A stretch of DNA of 64,000 nucleotides, from contig JACJZI010000005.1 of the NCBI GenBank assembly GCA_020635655.1, positions 1 through 64,000 on the forward strand. The letters run 5' to 3'. The notes beneath the pieces were generated by a model. That model was not told the origin of the DNA. It searched no databases and saw only the letters and a list, made by a program, of their open reading frames with translations. Positions within the stretch are counted from its first letter, which is position 1. Every line of letters begins with the position of its first letter. A program made the position numbers and the translations under genes. The DNA is from Flavobacteriales bacterium (GTDB lineage: Bacteria > Bacteroidota > Bacteroidia > Flavobacteriales_F > PHOS-HE28). Below are positions 42,525 to 51,015 of this stretch, piece after piece.

Positions 42525-44419
42525 TCACTCGATGACCACGCGATCGGAGAGCTGTGATCCGTCGGCGGTCACGATGATGGTGTAGAGCCCTGCGGCCATT
42601 CCATGGTCGAGCTGGAGCTGCTGTTGCAGCTTGTCGCCCTCGGTGGAGAGCTGCTGGGCGTACACCTGTTGCCCCATGGCGTTGTACAGGTCGATCTGCA
42701 CATGGTGCATTCCTTCACCCAACTGGTCGAGGTCCACGAAGAGGAGCCCGGTGCGGTTGGGGTTGGGATAGACACTGAGCGCGGCACCGTTCGGCAGATC
42801 GATCAGGTTGCGCTGACCAATGGGCGAATTGAGCCGGACGCGGCAGGCCGGGCCGAAATCGGTGTAGTTGCCACCGATCAGCGCACGCACCCGGACGTTG
42901 AGGTCGAGGTCGGCAGGTACCGGGAGGGTGACCAGGTAGGTGGGTATGAGGTTCTGCGTGGTCCTGTAGACACGACGGCTGTAGGTGCCGTGCGGGTCGA
43001 AGATCCACCACTGGTAACCGGAAGCGCCAGGCTGGTAGTGCGCGTAGAATTGGGTGCTGCTGGCGTAGGTCAGGTCCATGCGATCGCAGAAGGCGTTGAT
43101 CATGCCCTGGTTGCTGAGCGGCAGACAGAACGGATAGGTCACACTGCTGGTGGAGCCGAACAGGCCGTTGGCATCGACGATGCGGCGGCCGTTGGCGTCG
43201 GTGAGCACGTAACCACCGTCGGTGATGCCGTTGCCGCCGTCGTCATTGACCACCAGGCGATAGCAGGTCTGGTCGAGGCAGAGGGTCTCGGTGACCACGG
43301 TGCCTGCCATGCCGTCCTGGTAGGGTCCGCCCATGTCGATCAGGTTGAGACCGGTGTCATCATAGAGCTCCCAGGTGGTCTCGCTGCCGAAGTCGTCCAG
43401 GGTGATCTCCAGGGTGAGGGTCTCGGTGCAACCACCGACGGGGGTGCCCACGCAGACGCAGTTGGCGTTCACGACATCGCCCGTGGTGTTGGGGTCCATG
43501 TCGTCGCAGGCGTCACCGATGTTGGCCATCAGGTTCGGGCAGTCGTAGGGGGTACCGGCGCAGACGCAGTTGGCGTCGACCGTGTCGTCGTAGGTACCCG
43601 CGTCGCCATCGTCACAGGCATCGCCGATGTTGGCGCCCAGGTTCGGGCAGTCGAACACCGAGCTGCCGGCACAGACGCAGTTGGCATCCACCACATCACC
43701 CGAGGTGTTCGGGTCCATGTCGTCGCAGGCGTCACCGATGTTGGCCATCAGGTTCGGGCAGTCGTAGGGGGTACCGGCGCAGACGCAGTTGGCGTCGACC
43801 GTGTCGTCATAGGTGCCCGCGTCGCCATCGTCACAGGCGTCGCCGATGTTCAGCATCAGGTTCGGGCAGTCGAAGATGGAGGTACCGGTGCACACGCAGT
43901 TCGCGTCGATCGCATCCCCCGTGGTGTTGGGGTCCATGTCGTCGCAGGCGTCACCGATGTTGGCCATCAGGTTCGGGCAGTCGTAGGGCGTGCCGGCGCA
44001 GACGCAGTTGGCGTCGACCGTGTCGTCGTAGGTGCCCGCGTCGCCATCGTCACAGGCGTCGCCGATGTTCAGCATCAGGTTCGGGCAGTCGAACACCGAG
44101 CTGCCGGTGCACACGCAGTTCGCGTCGATCGCATCCCCCGTGGTGTTCGGGTCCATGTCGTCGCAGGCGTCACCGATGTTGGCCATCAGGTTCGGGCAGT
44201 CGTAGGGCGTACCGGCGCAGACGCAGTTGGCGTCGACCGTGTCGTCGTAGGTGCCCGCGTCGCCATCGTCACAGGCGTCGCCGATGTTCAGCATCAGGTT
44301 CGGGCAGTCGAACACCGAGCTGCCGGTGCACACGCAGTTCGCGTCGATCGCATCTCCCGTGGTGTTCGGGTCCATGTCGTCGCAGGCATCGCCGATGTTG
44401 GCCAACAGGTTCGGGCAGT
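42525..44419. repeat. Long direct repeat, copy 2, including the DCPN array
   Basis: The partner of 33356-35249, in the same orientation about 9.17 kb away. It includes nine DCPN units (period 108+111 = 219 bp). Identity ends at the older units around 44420, beyond which the two genes are unrelated at the DNA level. Confidence 0.85.
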
Positions 44420-45515
44420 CGTAGGGCGTGCCGACGCAGTTGCAATCGTTGTCCCAGGTGTCATCGTATGTACTGGGATCCACATCATCGCAAGCCGTGC
44501 CGGGCAGCGAGGTGCCGTTCGGGACGTTCAGACAGTCGACTGGTTCCCCGACACAAACGCAATTGTTGTCCCAGGTGTCGTTCACCGTCAGGAAGTCCCC
44601 GTCATCACAGCTGGTGCCGGGCAGAGCGGGACCACCCACGGTCCCTTCACAGTCGGTGACCGGAGGATAGGTCAGGGCTGGAGAGACGGTCTCACCCAAT
44701 CCCGCGCTGTTCCACACATAGACCTCGGTCCCGCCATTGGGGTCCTTGAGGGTCACGTTGAGATGGAAGCTGAGGGCCCCATCCGTGGTCAGCTGCAGGA
44801 TCAACGCCAGGTTCTGTCCGTTGGGATCGACACCGGACTGGGCGGGCAGTGTCGCCCATGCATCGTTGACGAGCGTGAACTGACTGCCGGCAGCACTGAA
44901 CGCGCTCAGGTCCGGGCCGGTCAGGAAGTTCTGCAGGTCCAACGCAGTGCCAGGGATGTTGCCATCGTTCGCAGGCGCGCCCGGGAAGTCCGGATAGTTG
45001 CCGCAGGATGTCAGGTCCCCGTCCGTGTCCAGGCCGCTGTTCCGCGGCACGCCGAGCACTTCCAGATTGTAGGTCGGGCAGGCACCGCTACCGGCGTTCG
45101 AATGGGCCCCCGAGCGGTTGATCGTGAGGTACGAGTCGAACAAGGTGGCATCATCCATGTAGCGGGTCTCACCCGGGTTGACGTCGCCCCTGTCGTCCTC
45201 GTTCCAGAAGGTCGTGGTGGTGGTCACATCCAGGGGGTTAAGCGAGGGACCTGGAGGATTGTTCTGCTCCGGGCTTCCGAAGACATTGGACAATTGGTAA
45301 CCAGGTGCCATGTCCACATAGACCCGGTAGACCGTGGCGCCAACGGGAAGGGCATAGGACCCGCCACCATTGTTGTTGTAATAGTCCGCGTCGGCCTGGG
45401 TGACCGTGTGGTACTGCTCGACCACGATCCCTTCAAGACCTTGCGCGGAAACGCTGCCTGAGGCAATGGCCAGGGCTCCTGCGATCAAGAGCCGGTGACA
45501 TCGTTTCAGTTCCAT
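42525..45515 (-). CDS. Repeat-rich T9SS surface protein with N-terminal VExY domain
   Basis: 996 residues. It has a signal peptide (LLIAGALAIASGSVSAQ), then a ~300-residue N-terminal domain I do not recognise (GIVVEQYHTVTQ, TVYRVYVDMAPGY, FWNEDDRG, LILQLTTDGALSFHLN) that is shared with three neighbours, two degenerate CDDGD/CDDVD units, nine DCPN repeats, the same beta domain as the 33709-37722 protein and an intact T9SS type A sorting domain (YPNPNRTGLLFVDLDQ to SDRVVIE). It should be displayed on the outer surface. The start at 45515 gives the signal peptide; 16 upstream in-frame residues are excluded. It lies 71 nt after the beta-helix gene. Confidence 0.88.
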   Translation of the reverse strand: MELKRCHRLLIAGALAIASGSVSAQGLEGIVVEQYHTVTQADADYYNNNGGGSYALPVGATVYRVYVDMAPGYQLSNVFGSPEQNNPPGPSLNPLDVTTTTTFWNEDDRGDVNPGETRYMDDATLFDSYLTINRSGAHSNAGSGACPTYNLEVLGVPRNSGLDTDGDLTSCGNYPDFPGAPANDGNIPGTALDLQNFLTGPDLSAFSAAGSQFTLVNDAWATLPAQSGVDPNGQNLALILQLTTDGALSFHLNVTLKDPNGGTEVYVWNSAGLGETVSPALTYPPVTDCEGTVGGPALPGTSCDDGDFLTVNDTWDNNCVCVGEPVDCLNVPNGTSLPGTACDDVDPSTYDDTWDNDCNCVGTPYDCPNLLANIGDACDDMDPNTTGDAIDANCVCTGSSVFDCPNLMLNIGDACDDGDAGTYDDTVDANCVCAGTPYDCPNLMANIGDACDDMDPNTTGDAIDANCVCTGSSVFDCPNLMLNIGDACDDGDAGTYDDTVDANCVCAGTPYDCPNLMANIGDACDDMDPNTTGDAIDANCVCTGTSIFDCPNLMLNIGDACDDGDAGTYDDTVDANCVCAGTPYDCPNLMANIGDACDDMDPNTSGDVVDANCVCAGSSVFDCPNLGANIGDACDDGDAGTYDDTVDANCVCAGTPYDCPNLMANIGDACDDMDPNTTGDVVNANCVCVGTPVGGCTETLTLEITLDDFGSETTWELYDDTGLNLIDMGGPYQDGMAGTVVTETLCLDQTCYRLVVNDDGGNGITDGGYVLTDANGRRIVDANGLFGSTSSVTYPFCLPLSNQGMINAFCDRMDLTYASSTQFYAHYQPGASGYQWWIFDPHGTYSRRVYRTTQNLIPTYLVTLPVPADLDLNVRVRALIGGNYTDFGPACRVRLNSPIGQRNLIDLPNGAALSVYPNPNRTGLLFVDLDQLGEGMHHVQIDLYNAMGQQVYAQQLSTEGDKLQQQLQLDHGMAAGLYTIIVTADGSQLSDRVVIE

Positions 45516-45586
45516 GTTGATTGTTTTTCTGTGCTCAGGATGGGCATGGGGTCCGTGCCCCACCCATCCCGGTCACGGTTCTCGTT

Positions 45587-47143
45587 CTAGTAGCAGGTGT
45601 TCCCGAAGGCGTTGATGAACAGGCCGTAGTCGTTCACGTTCACCTGGCCATCGCCGTTCAGGTCACCCGTGCAGCCGGCCACTGCGCTCACGTCCGTGCC
45701 GAGTTGGGCGGCGAGGGTCCAGTTCTGCGTCCAGGGCTTGGCGCCGGGTTCGAAGGCACCGCGGTATTTGGCACCGCAGAAGAAGCCGTCCACGGGAGGC
45801 GTCAAAGTGGTGGTGGCCGTACCCGCCGGAGGCACCGGGTTCACGCGGTCCGTCAGGACATTGCCCGGCTGGGTCATGGTGTAGGTCGCGTCGATCAGGG
45901 CGTTCGCGCCCACGCTCAGGTTGCCGTCCGTGGTGAAGAACTTCGTGTTGTCGGCCGGGGTCGCTCCTCCCGGAACGGCCAGCGGTGTGGTGCATTCCTG
46001 GAAAGTGCAGTTCTTCACGTTGAAAGTACCGGCGTTCCAGAACGTGTAGCAATCGGCGGTCAGGTTCAAACCCTTGTCGAAACGGGCGAAGATGCTGTTG
46101 AAGATGCTGCCCTGGGTGCGCTCCTTGGCCTCCAGGCCCACATCGTTCAGGTTGCGGGCGATGATGGTCGCGTTGTAGATGACCGGGGTCGACCGGGCGC
46201 CACCATCGGCGAAGTTCGTCGGGGCATCATCGCTGTCCATCTCGAAACCGTTGTCGCCTTGTGTGTTCCCAACGGTGTTGTCCGGACCCTGCAGACCGTA
46301 GACGAACTGGATGCGGCCGTCGAAGCCTTCGTCCCAGTCACAGTAGTCGTCATCGTTGTGCATCGAGACGAAGTACTTCACACGGGCCTTGCCACCGAAG
46401 AACTCGGCGCCGTCGTCCTTGTTGGAGATGGCCTCGATGTGGTCGATCGTCGTGCCCGACCCGACCGAGCCGAACGAGAAGGCATTGATCTCGTTGTCCT
46501 GGCCGATGGATTCGCCACCGTAACGCACGGACACATAGCGCAGGATCCCGGAGTTGTCATCGTTGATCTCCTGGCCCACGGGCATGCCATAGTAGTTGCG
46601 GTCATCGCCCAGCAACAGGCCTTCGATCAGGCCCACGCCGTCGGTGCCGGTCGGGGCCACGCTGCCTGAGTTGGCGTCGTTGTTGCGCACGTTGTTGTAT
46701 GCACGGCCCAGCACCAACAGACCGCCCCACTGACCGCGGTTGGTCACGTCGTACGATCCGTCGAGCGGATCGGCGGCGGCGGTCAGGATGATCGGGCAGC
46801 TCTCGCTGCCGTTCGCCCAGATCTGGCCACCGCGCGAAACGATCAGGGAATAGGCGGCACCCGGGTTCGAGTTCGCCTTGATCACGGTGCCGGGTTCGAT
46901 GTACAGGTCCTGCCCGTCGTTCACGTACACCCGGGTGTCCATGATGTACAGGTTGCTGCAATGCAGGGTCGTGCTGTTGCTTAGCAGGTTCTTGCTGCCG
47001 TCCACCAGCGAGGACATGTTCACGGTCGTGCGCGATGAAACATCCGGACAACCACAGGCCGAGCCCACCGACTGGGCTTGACCTCCGGTGGTGCCCAGTG
47101 CCGCGACGCCCGCTGCAAGGGTCAACTTGGAAATGGTCTTCAT
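45587..47143 (-). CDS. Secreted right-handed beta-helix protein with dockerin-like end
   Basis: 518 residues. It has a signal peptide (LTLAAGVAALGTTGGQAQ), then repeated short beta-turn text typical of parallel beta-helix proteins (DLYIEPGTVIKANSN, WGGLLVLGRAYNN, GILRYVSVRYGGES, DHIEAISNKDDGAEFFGGKARVKYFVS). The last ~25 residues, GDLNGDGQVNVNDYGLFINAF, are one dockerin/EF-like Ca2+-binding unit with D-x-N-x-D-G spacing. No classical T9SS tail follows, and no cohesin was seen in the window. Function unknown; surface adhesion or mineral/polymer binding are possibilities. A 286-nt gap upstream may hold its promoter. Confidence 0.82.
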   Translation of the reverse strand: MKTISKLTLAAGVAALGTTGGQAQSVGSACGCPDVSSRTTVNMSSLVDGSKNLLSNSTTLHCSNLYIMDTRVYVNDGQDLYIEPGTVIKANSNPGAAYSLIVSRGGQIWANGSESCPIILTAAADPLDGSYDVTNRGQWGGLLVLGRAYNNVRNNDANSGSVAPTGTDGVGLIEGLLLGDDRNYYGMPVGQEINDDNSGILRYVSVRYGGESIGQDNEINAFSFGSVGSGTTIDHIEAISNKDDGAEFFGGKARVKYFVSMHNDDDYCDWDEGFDGRIQFVYGLQGPDNTVGNTQGDNGFEMDSDDAPTNFADGGARSTPVIYNATIIARNLNDVGLEAKERTQGSIFNSIFARFDKGLNLTADCYTFWNAGTFNVKNCTFQECTTPLAVPGGATPADNTKFFTTDGNLSVGANALIDATYTMTQPGNVLTDRVNPVPPAGTATTTLTPPVDGFFCGAKYRGAFEPGAKPWTQNWTLAAQLGTDVSAVAGCTGDLNGDGQVNVNDYGLFINAFGNTCY

Positions 47144-47429
47144 CTTCTGAGGGATTTGGGGTTAGGGGGTTTCGTTCATGGTCACGTCGGACCGATTGAC
47201 GCCACAAAGCTCCCTTGACCTCCGCGCGTGATCGGTTAGGAAAAGGACACGATTTGGTCAATGTTCCCTGAGCGTACCGTGAAGCGAACGCAAAGAGGAA
47301 CGCACCTGATCGTTCCCAGATCGTTATGTGATCCGTCACGTTCATGCGTGGCGGGCAGTGCACGCGTGGAGCGTTGATGAAAGTGGGATCGAAGGGGCGG
47401 TCACCCCGGCCGCAGGTCGCGCGGATCGA
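47144..47429. other. 286-nt intergenic region before the beta-helix gene
   Basis: No open frame, tRNA or strong hairpin was found. It is more AT-rich than the flanking genes. On the minus strand the text GAGCTTTGTGG (about 47197-47212) is a weak -7-like match; I do not call it a promoter. Confidence 0.4.
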
Positions 47430-48218
47430 TCAGGGCACCTTGCCGTGGAGCAGGTCCGGATGGTAGAGCTCCCCGTCACCTGGATCACGCCAGACGTACT
47501 TCACGGCCGAGCCGTCCGGTAGTCCGAGCTGCAGGTTGAAGGCATAGGACAATGTCCCGGTCGTGCTTAACTGGGCGATCAGGACGATGTTCTCGGCCGA
47601 AATACCCTTCTCACCACCCATCACGCCCCAGGCACCGTTCATGGTGTGCACCACCGATCCGCGTATGTGGCCGAGGTAGCCCGGATCCATGCGGAAGCCC
47701 ATCACTGGGGGCACGGAATCGACCCGGACCAGACCATCGCTCCTGTTGAGCGGCATTGGGGGGACAAGACCCAGGTTCACGCTCTTCACCCCGGCCCCGG
47801 AATAGGGTGGACAGTGCAGCCGAGAACCATCGGGATCGAGCGCGAGCGGGATGGCCAGGTCGTGGTCGCTCCCTGCGCCGATCGTCAACCAGGAGTCGAT
47901 CGCCAATGGAAGGAGGTCCAGGCTGTCCGCCGGGACCTTGTCGCCGAACTTGTCGCCGTGTTCCTTGTCATTGAAGAAGTCCGTGGTGGTCTTCAGGTAG
48001 AGCTGGTGCTCCTCGTCACCATAGACCATTTGCAACCGGCGGTCGGGGGCCAGGTCCACGAAGATGCGATAGGTCACCAATGGGGCGACACCCCCGGCCG
48101 GATCGGGCGCCACATGGTATGTTTCCACGAATACACTGTCGATGTCCTGGGCGTTCAGGATCGGAGCGACAAGGACCGGGCCTGCGGCGAGCACCGCCGT
48201 TCGGATCGTCCGCTTCAT
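47430..48218 (-). CDS. Secreted VExY-domain protein without sorting tail
   Basis: 262 residues. It has a signal peptide (TAVLAAGPVLVAPILNAQ) and then only the domain shared with its neighbours: DSVFVETYHVAPD, VTYRIFVDLAPDRRLQMVYGD, TTDFFNDKEHGDKFGD, LAIDSWLTIGAGS, ending LIAQLSTTGTLSYAFNLQL. There is no T9SS sorting domain, so it may stay in the periplasm or be secreted through a partner. It lies 8 nt after the next paralogue, in the same direction. Function unknown. Confidence 0.8.
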   Translation of the reverse strand: MKRTIRTAVLAAGPVLVAPILNAQDIDSVFVETYHVAPDPAGGVAPLVTYRIFVDLAPDRRLQMVYGDEEHQLYLKTTTDFFNDKEHGDKFGDKVPADSLDLLPLAIDSWLTIGAGSDHDLAIPLALDPDGSRLHCPPYSGAGVKSVNLGLVPPMPLNRSDGLVRVDSVPPVMGFRMDPGYLGHIRGSVVHTMNGAWGVMGGEKGISAENIVLIAQLSTTGTLSYAFNLQLGLPDGSAVKYVWRDPGDGELYHPDLLHGKVP

Positions 48219-48226
48219 GGCCCTGA

Positions 48227-49552
48227 TCAGAAGTGGGTGATCCGCTCGACGTGCGGACGGCCATCCACCGTGATGTTCAGGAAGTAGATGCCACTGTTGA
48301 GACCGCTCATGTCGATGGTCTCGCTATGCCGCCCTGCAATGCGGCCCAGGTCACGGTCGATGATGGTACTGCCCACGGCATCACGCAGTTCCAGATGAGC
48401 GCGTGCGGCATGATCGGTGGTGATCTCCGCCCAAAGAAGGTCATGGGCTGGATTGGGCCGCGCGGTCACCTCGACCCGGCCCTCGCCGACCTCGGCGATC
48501 CCGACCGGCAGACCGGAACAAATGCAGTTCGCATCCCATGTGTCGTTCTCGGTATCCGGGTCGCCGTCGTCGCAGGCTGTTCCAGGCTGGGCGGGTCCGC
48601 CGGGAACGCCTTGGCAATCGATCGGCGTTTGTCCGGAGTCGAAGCAGAGCGTCGGATGGGTGAACCGATAATCGGTGATGAACGCGGACCCGGCGGTGTC
48701 GGCCGGTTGCAGGTCCGCATAGTACTCCAGGATCTGCAGGCAGTTCGGGTCGTTGCAGACCAGGCTGTCGGGTATGCGCACCCAGAGGTTCAGACAGAAT
48801 TGGAACTCACCGTCCGTGGTGAACTGGCCGATCAGGATCCGGTTGTTCGTGTCGGGTCCGGCGACGCCACCGGGGGTCAGCACGGCCCATGCGAAATTGT
48901 CATCGGAGTAGGAATTTCCGCTGCCCGCATCGAACATGGCGGGTGGCGTACCCACGGAATTCACCGGATCCGGCGCCGTCCCATTGTTCCACAGGCCGTC
49001 CGCCGTGGTCAGCGGAATTGCCGATAGCGGGTTCTCGTTCACGAGCAACCCACCCGGAACAGCATTGCTTCCTCCGTCGTTGTTGGCTCCTCCGACGATC
49101 GATCCATCCGGGTCGTCCGACTTCAACACGCCCCAGTGCTGGTCCGATGCCGCACCCATGCTCAACCACGAATCGAGCGCCACGGTGTTCTCATCCAGAT
49201 GGGTGTGCCCGATGGAGGAACCCCAGGCCTCACCCCGGTCGTCGTTGTTGAAGAAGCTCGTGCTGGTGGAAAAGGAGATGGGATGGTCCCCGGACCCGTT
49301 CACGGGTGGGAAGCCACCAACGGTCAGCAGGGTGTAGCCTTGTTTCAGATCGACGAAGACACGATATGTGATGGCGCCCGGTACCAATTGGGAGCTTCCA
49401 TCCAGGTCGGCGGCGTCCGCACTGTCCGCCACGTAATACGGTTCCACGATGATGCCTTCCAGACCCGAGGGGTCCGGTGGGATGTATTGGGCATGCAGGG
49501 AAGGGATGGCGGCCGCGCTGAGGAGCAGCGTCAGAACGTATTGATGTCGCAT
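48227..49552 (-). CDS. T9SS surface protein with VExY domain
   Basis: 441 residues. It has a signal peptide (VLTLLLSAAAIPSLHAQ), the shared domain (EGIIVEPYYVADSADA, ITYRVFVDLKQGY, SFFNNDDRGEAWG, VALDSWLSMGAAS, ILIGQFTTDGEFQFCLN), one Cys/Asp repeat (GTACDDGDPDTENDTWDANC) and a T9SS type A sorting domain (VTARPNPAHDLLWAEI to ERITHF). The PNP and terminal beta-strand pattern is that of the sorting tail. It probably arose by tandem duplication with the genes on either side. Role unknown. Confidence 0.85.
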   Translation of the reverse strand: MRHQYVLTLLLSAAAIPSLHAQYIPPDPSGLEGIIVEPYYVADSADAADLDGSSQLVPGAITYRVFVDLKQGYTLLTVGGFPPVNGSGDHPISFSTSTSFFNNDDRGEAWGSSIGHTHLDENTVALDSWLSMGAASDQHWGVLKSDDPDGSIVGGANNDGGSNAVPGGLLVNENPLSAIPLTTADGLWNNGTAPDPVNSVGTPPAMFDAGSGNSYSDDNFAWAVLTPGGVAGPDTNNRILIGQFTTDGEFQFCLNLWVRIPDSLVCNDPNCLQILEYYADLQPADTAGSAFITDYRFTHPTLCFDSGQTPIDCQGVPGGPAQPGTACDDGDPDTENDTWDANCICSGLPVGIAEVGEGRVEVTARPNPAHDLLWAEITTDHAARAHLELRDAVGSTIIDRDLGRIAGRHSETIDMSGLNSGIYFLNITVDGRPHVERITHF

Positions 49553-49665
49553 CGTGAATGGCTTCTAGGCCGCGAAACTACCGGCGCTCCCGGCGGAGGA
49601 TGTTCCGTCAGATCAAAGAGATCGTTACCCGCGATCGACGCTTGTGCGAAGTCGGTGTGAACCGC

Positions 49666-51015
49666 TCAATGAACGACCAGTCTCGCCGTGCCGAAGAGGC
49701 CGGTACCGCTGACCTGTAGCGTGTAGAGGCCGGAAGGGAGCCTGGAGATGTCGACCCTTGCCACGCCACTTGGAGAAGGATCGGCCACTGCATGCAGGAC
49801 GATGCGACCGGTCAGATCGGCAATGGCGAGGTCCATCGTCCCGGTCCGATGTGCCCCCTGATCGATGAACACCTCATGTGATGCGGGATTGGGGTACACC
49901 TCGAACCGATCGGCCTCCAGGTCATCCACGCCCACCCCGGGGCAGATCAGTGCGATGTCCAGCCCGTTGCAATCGTTCGGTCCGTAGCAGCAGAGCGCGT
50001 CGACGTTGAAATTGGCGGATGGATCGTAGTTGCAGGCGAGCGTGTCCAGACAGCCGAACACGATCTCGGTCTGGCAGCTGCCGTCATCGCATCCGGCGGT
50101 CGGGTCGTACTCGAGGTAGGTCGGGTCCGTGCATCCGCATACCGGGGGGTAGTTCAGCAGACCGTTCGCGGTCTCATCGACGAGCAGGATGCTGTCGTTC
50201 GCCACGTACTTCACCACATCCCCATTGCCTCGTTCCACTTCGACGTTCAGCGCGAACGTCAGCTCCCCTGTGGTGGTCAGTTGGGCCAGCAGCACCTTGT
50301 TATCGGAGGTGGGGCCTTTTGTGCCGGGATCGGCGCAACCGATCCGGAGGTCGTGGGTAGTGAAGGAAGCATGCTTGGTGGTGTCCAGGAAGACGGAGTC
50401 CAGGAACTGGACGTCGTTGATGTCGCCCACCGTGAAGAAGTTCGGCGGAAGTGCGCTCCCTCCGTTCAGGGGTGCGAGCCCGTCGGCATCCGTCAGGGGG
50501 ATGCCTGCATCGGGATCATTGTTGACGAGCATGCCACCCTGCACGCCGGCACTGCCGCCATCGTTGTTCACGCCTCCGACGATGGACCCGTCCGCGTCCT
50601 CGGCCTTCAGGATGCCCGATCTCTGGTTGCTGGCCGCTCCCATGGACAACCAGCTGTCCACGGCCACGGAATTCTCGTCCAGCGCGCTGTTGTTGATCGC
50701 ATGCCCGAAGGTCTTGCCGCGGTCGAGGTTGTTGAAGAAGGGCGCCGTGCTCGAGATCACCAGGGCATGGTTCGCGTCCCCGTAGATGGCGCGCAGCGAA
50801 CAGTCGGCGCACAGGTCCAGGAATACGCGATAGGTGCGGCTGCCTTCGGCAAGTGTCCCGCCGATCGTGTCCGTGGCGTCGTCCGCATTGCTGACATAAT
50901 AGGTCTCCACGATCACGTTCTCGATGTCGTTCTGGGCCTCGGCCTCCAGATGGATGGCCATTGGAACGATACCGGCCAACAACGGGAGAATGGATGTCGC
51001 CGTGCGCATGATCAT
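49666..51015 (-). CDS. T9SS surface protein with VExY domain, coupled to TonB receptor
   Basis: 449 residues. It has a signal peptide (ILPLLAGIVPMAIHLEAEAQ), the shared domain (ENVIVETYYVSNADDA, RTYRVFLDLCADC, PFFNNLDRGKTFG, AVDSWLSMGAASNQR, VLLAQLTTTGELTFALN), then two Cys-rich units of the Bacteroidota CTDPxxxxYDPxxxCDDGSC type, and a T9SS sorting domain (FEVYPNPASHEVFI to TARLVVH). The start ATG 51015 overlaps the stop of the TonB-dependent receptor (ATGA), which ties this family to the receptor. A second ATG lies 6 nt in. Confidence 0.86.
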   Translation of the reverse strand: MIMRTATSILPLLAGIVPMAIHLEAEAQNDIENVIVETYYVSNADDATDTIGGTLAEGSRTYRVFLDLCADCSLRAIYGDANHALVISSTAPFFNNLDRGKTFGHAINNSALDENSVAVDSWLSMGAASNQRSGILKAEDADGSIVGGVNNDGGSAGVQGGMLVNNDPDAGIPLTDADGLAPLNGGSALPPNFFTVGDINDVQFLDSVFLDTTKHASFTTHDLRIGCADPGTKGPTSDNKVLLAQLTTTGELTFALNVEVERGNGDVVKYVANDSILLVDETANGLLNYPPVCGCTDPTYLEYDPTAGCDDGSCQTEIVFGCLDTLACNYDPSANFNVDALCCYGPNDCNGLDIALICPGVGVDDLEADRFEVYPNPASHEVFIDQGAHRTGTMDLAIADLTGRIVLHAVADPSPSGVARVDISRLPSGLYTLQVSGTGLFGTARLVVH

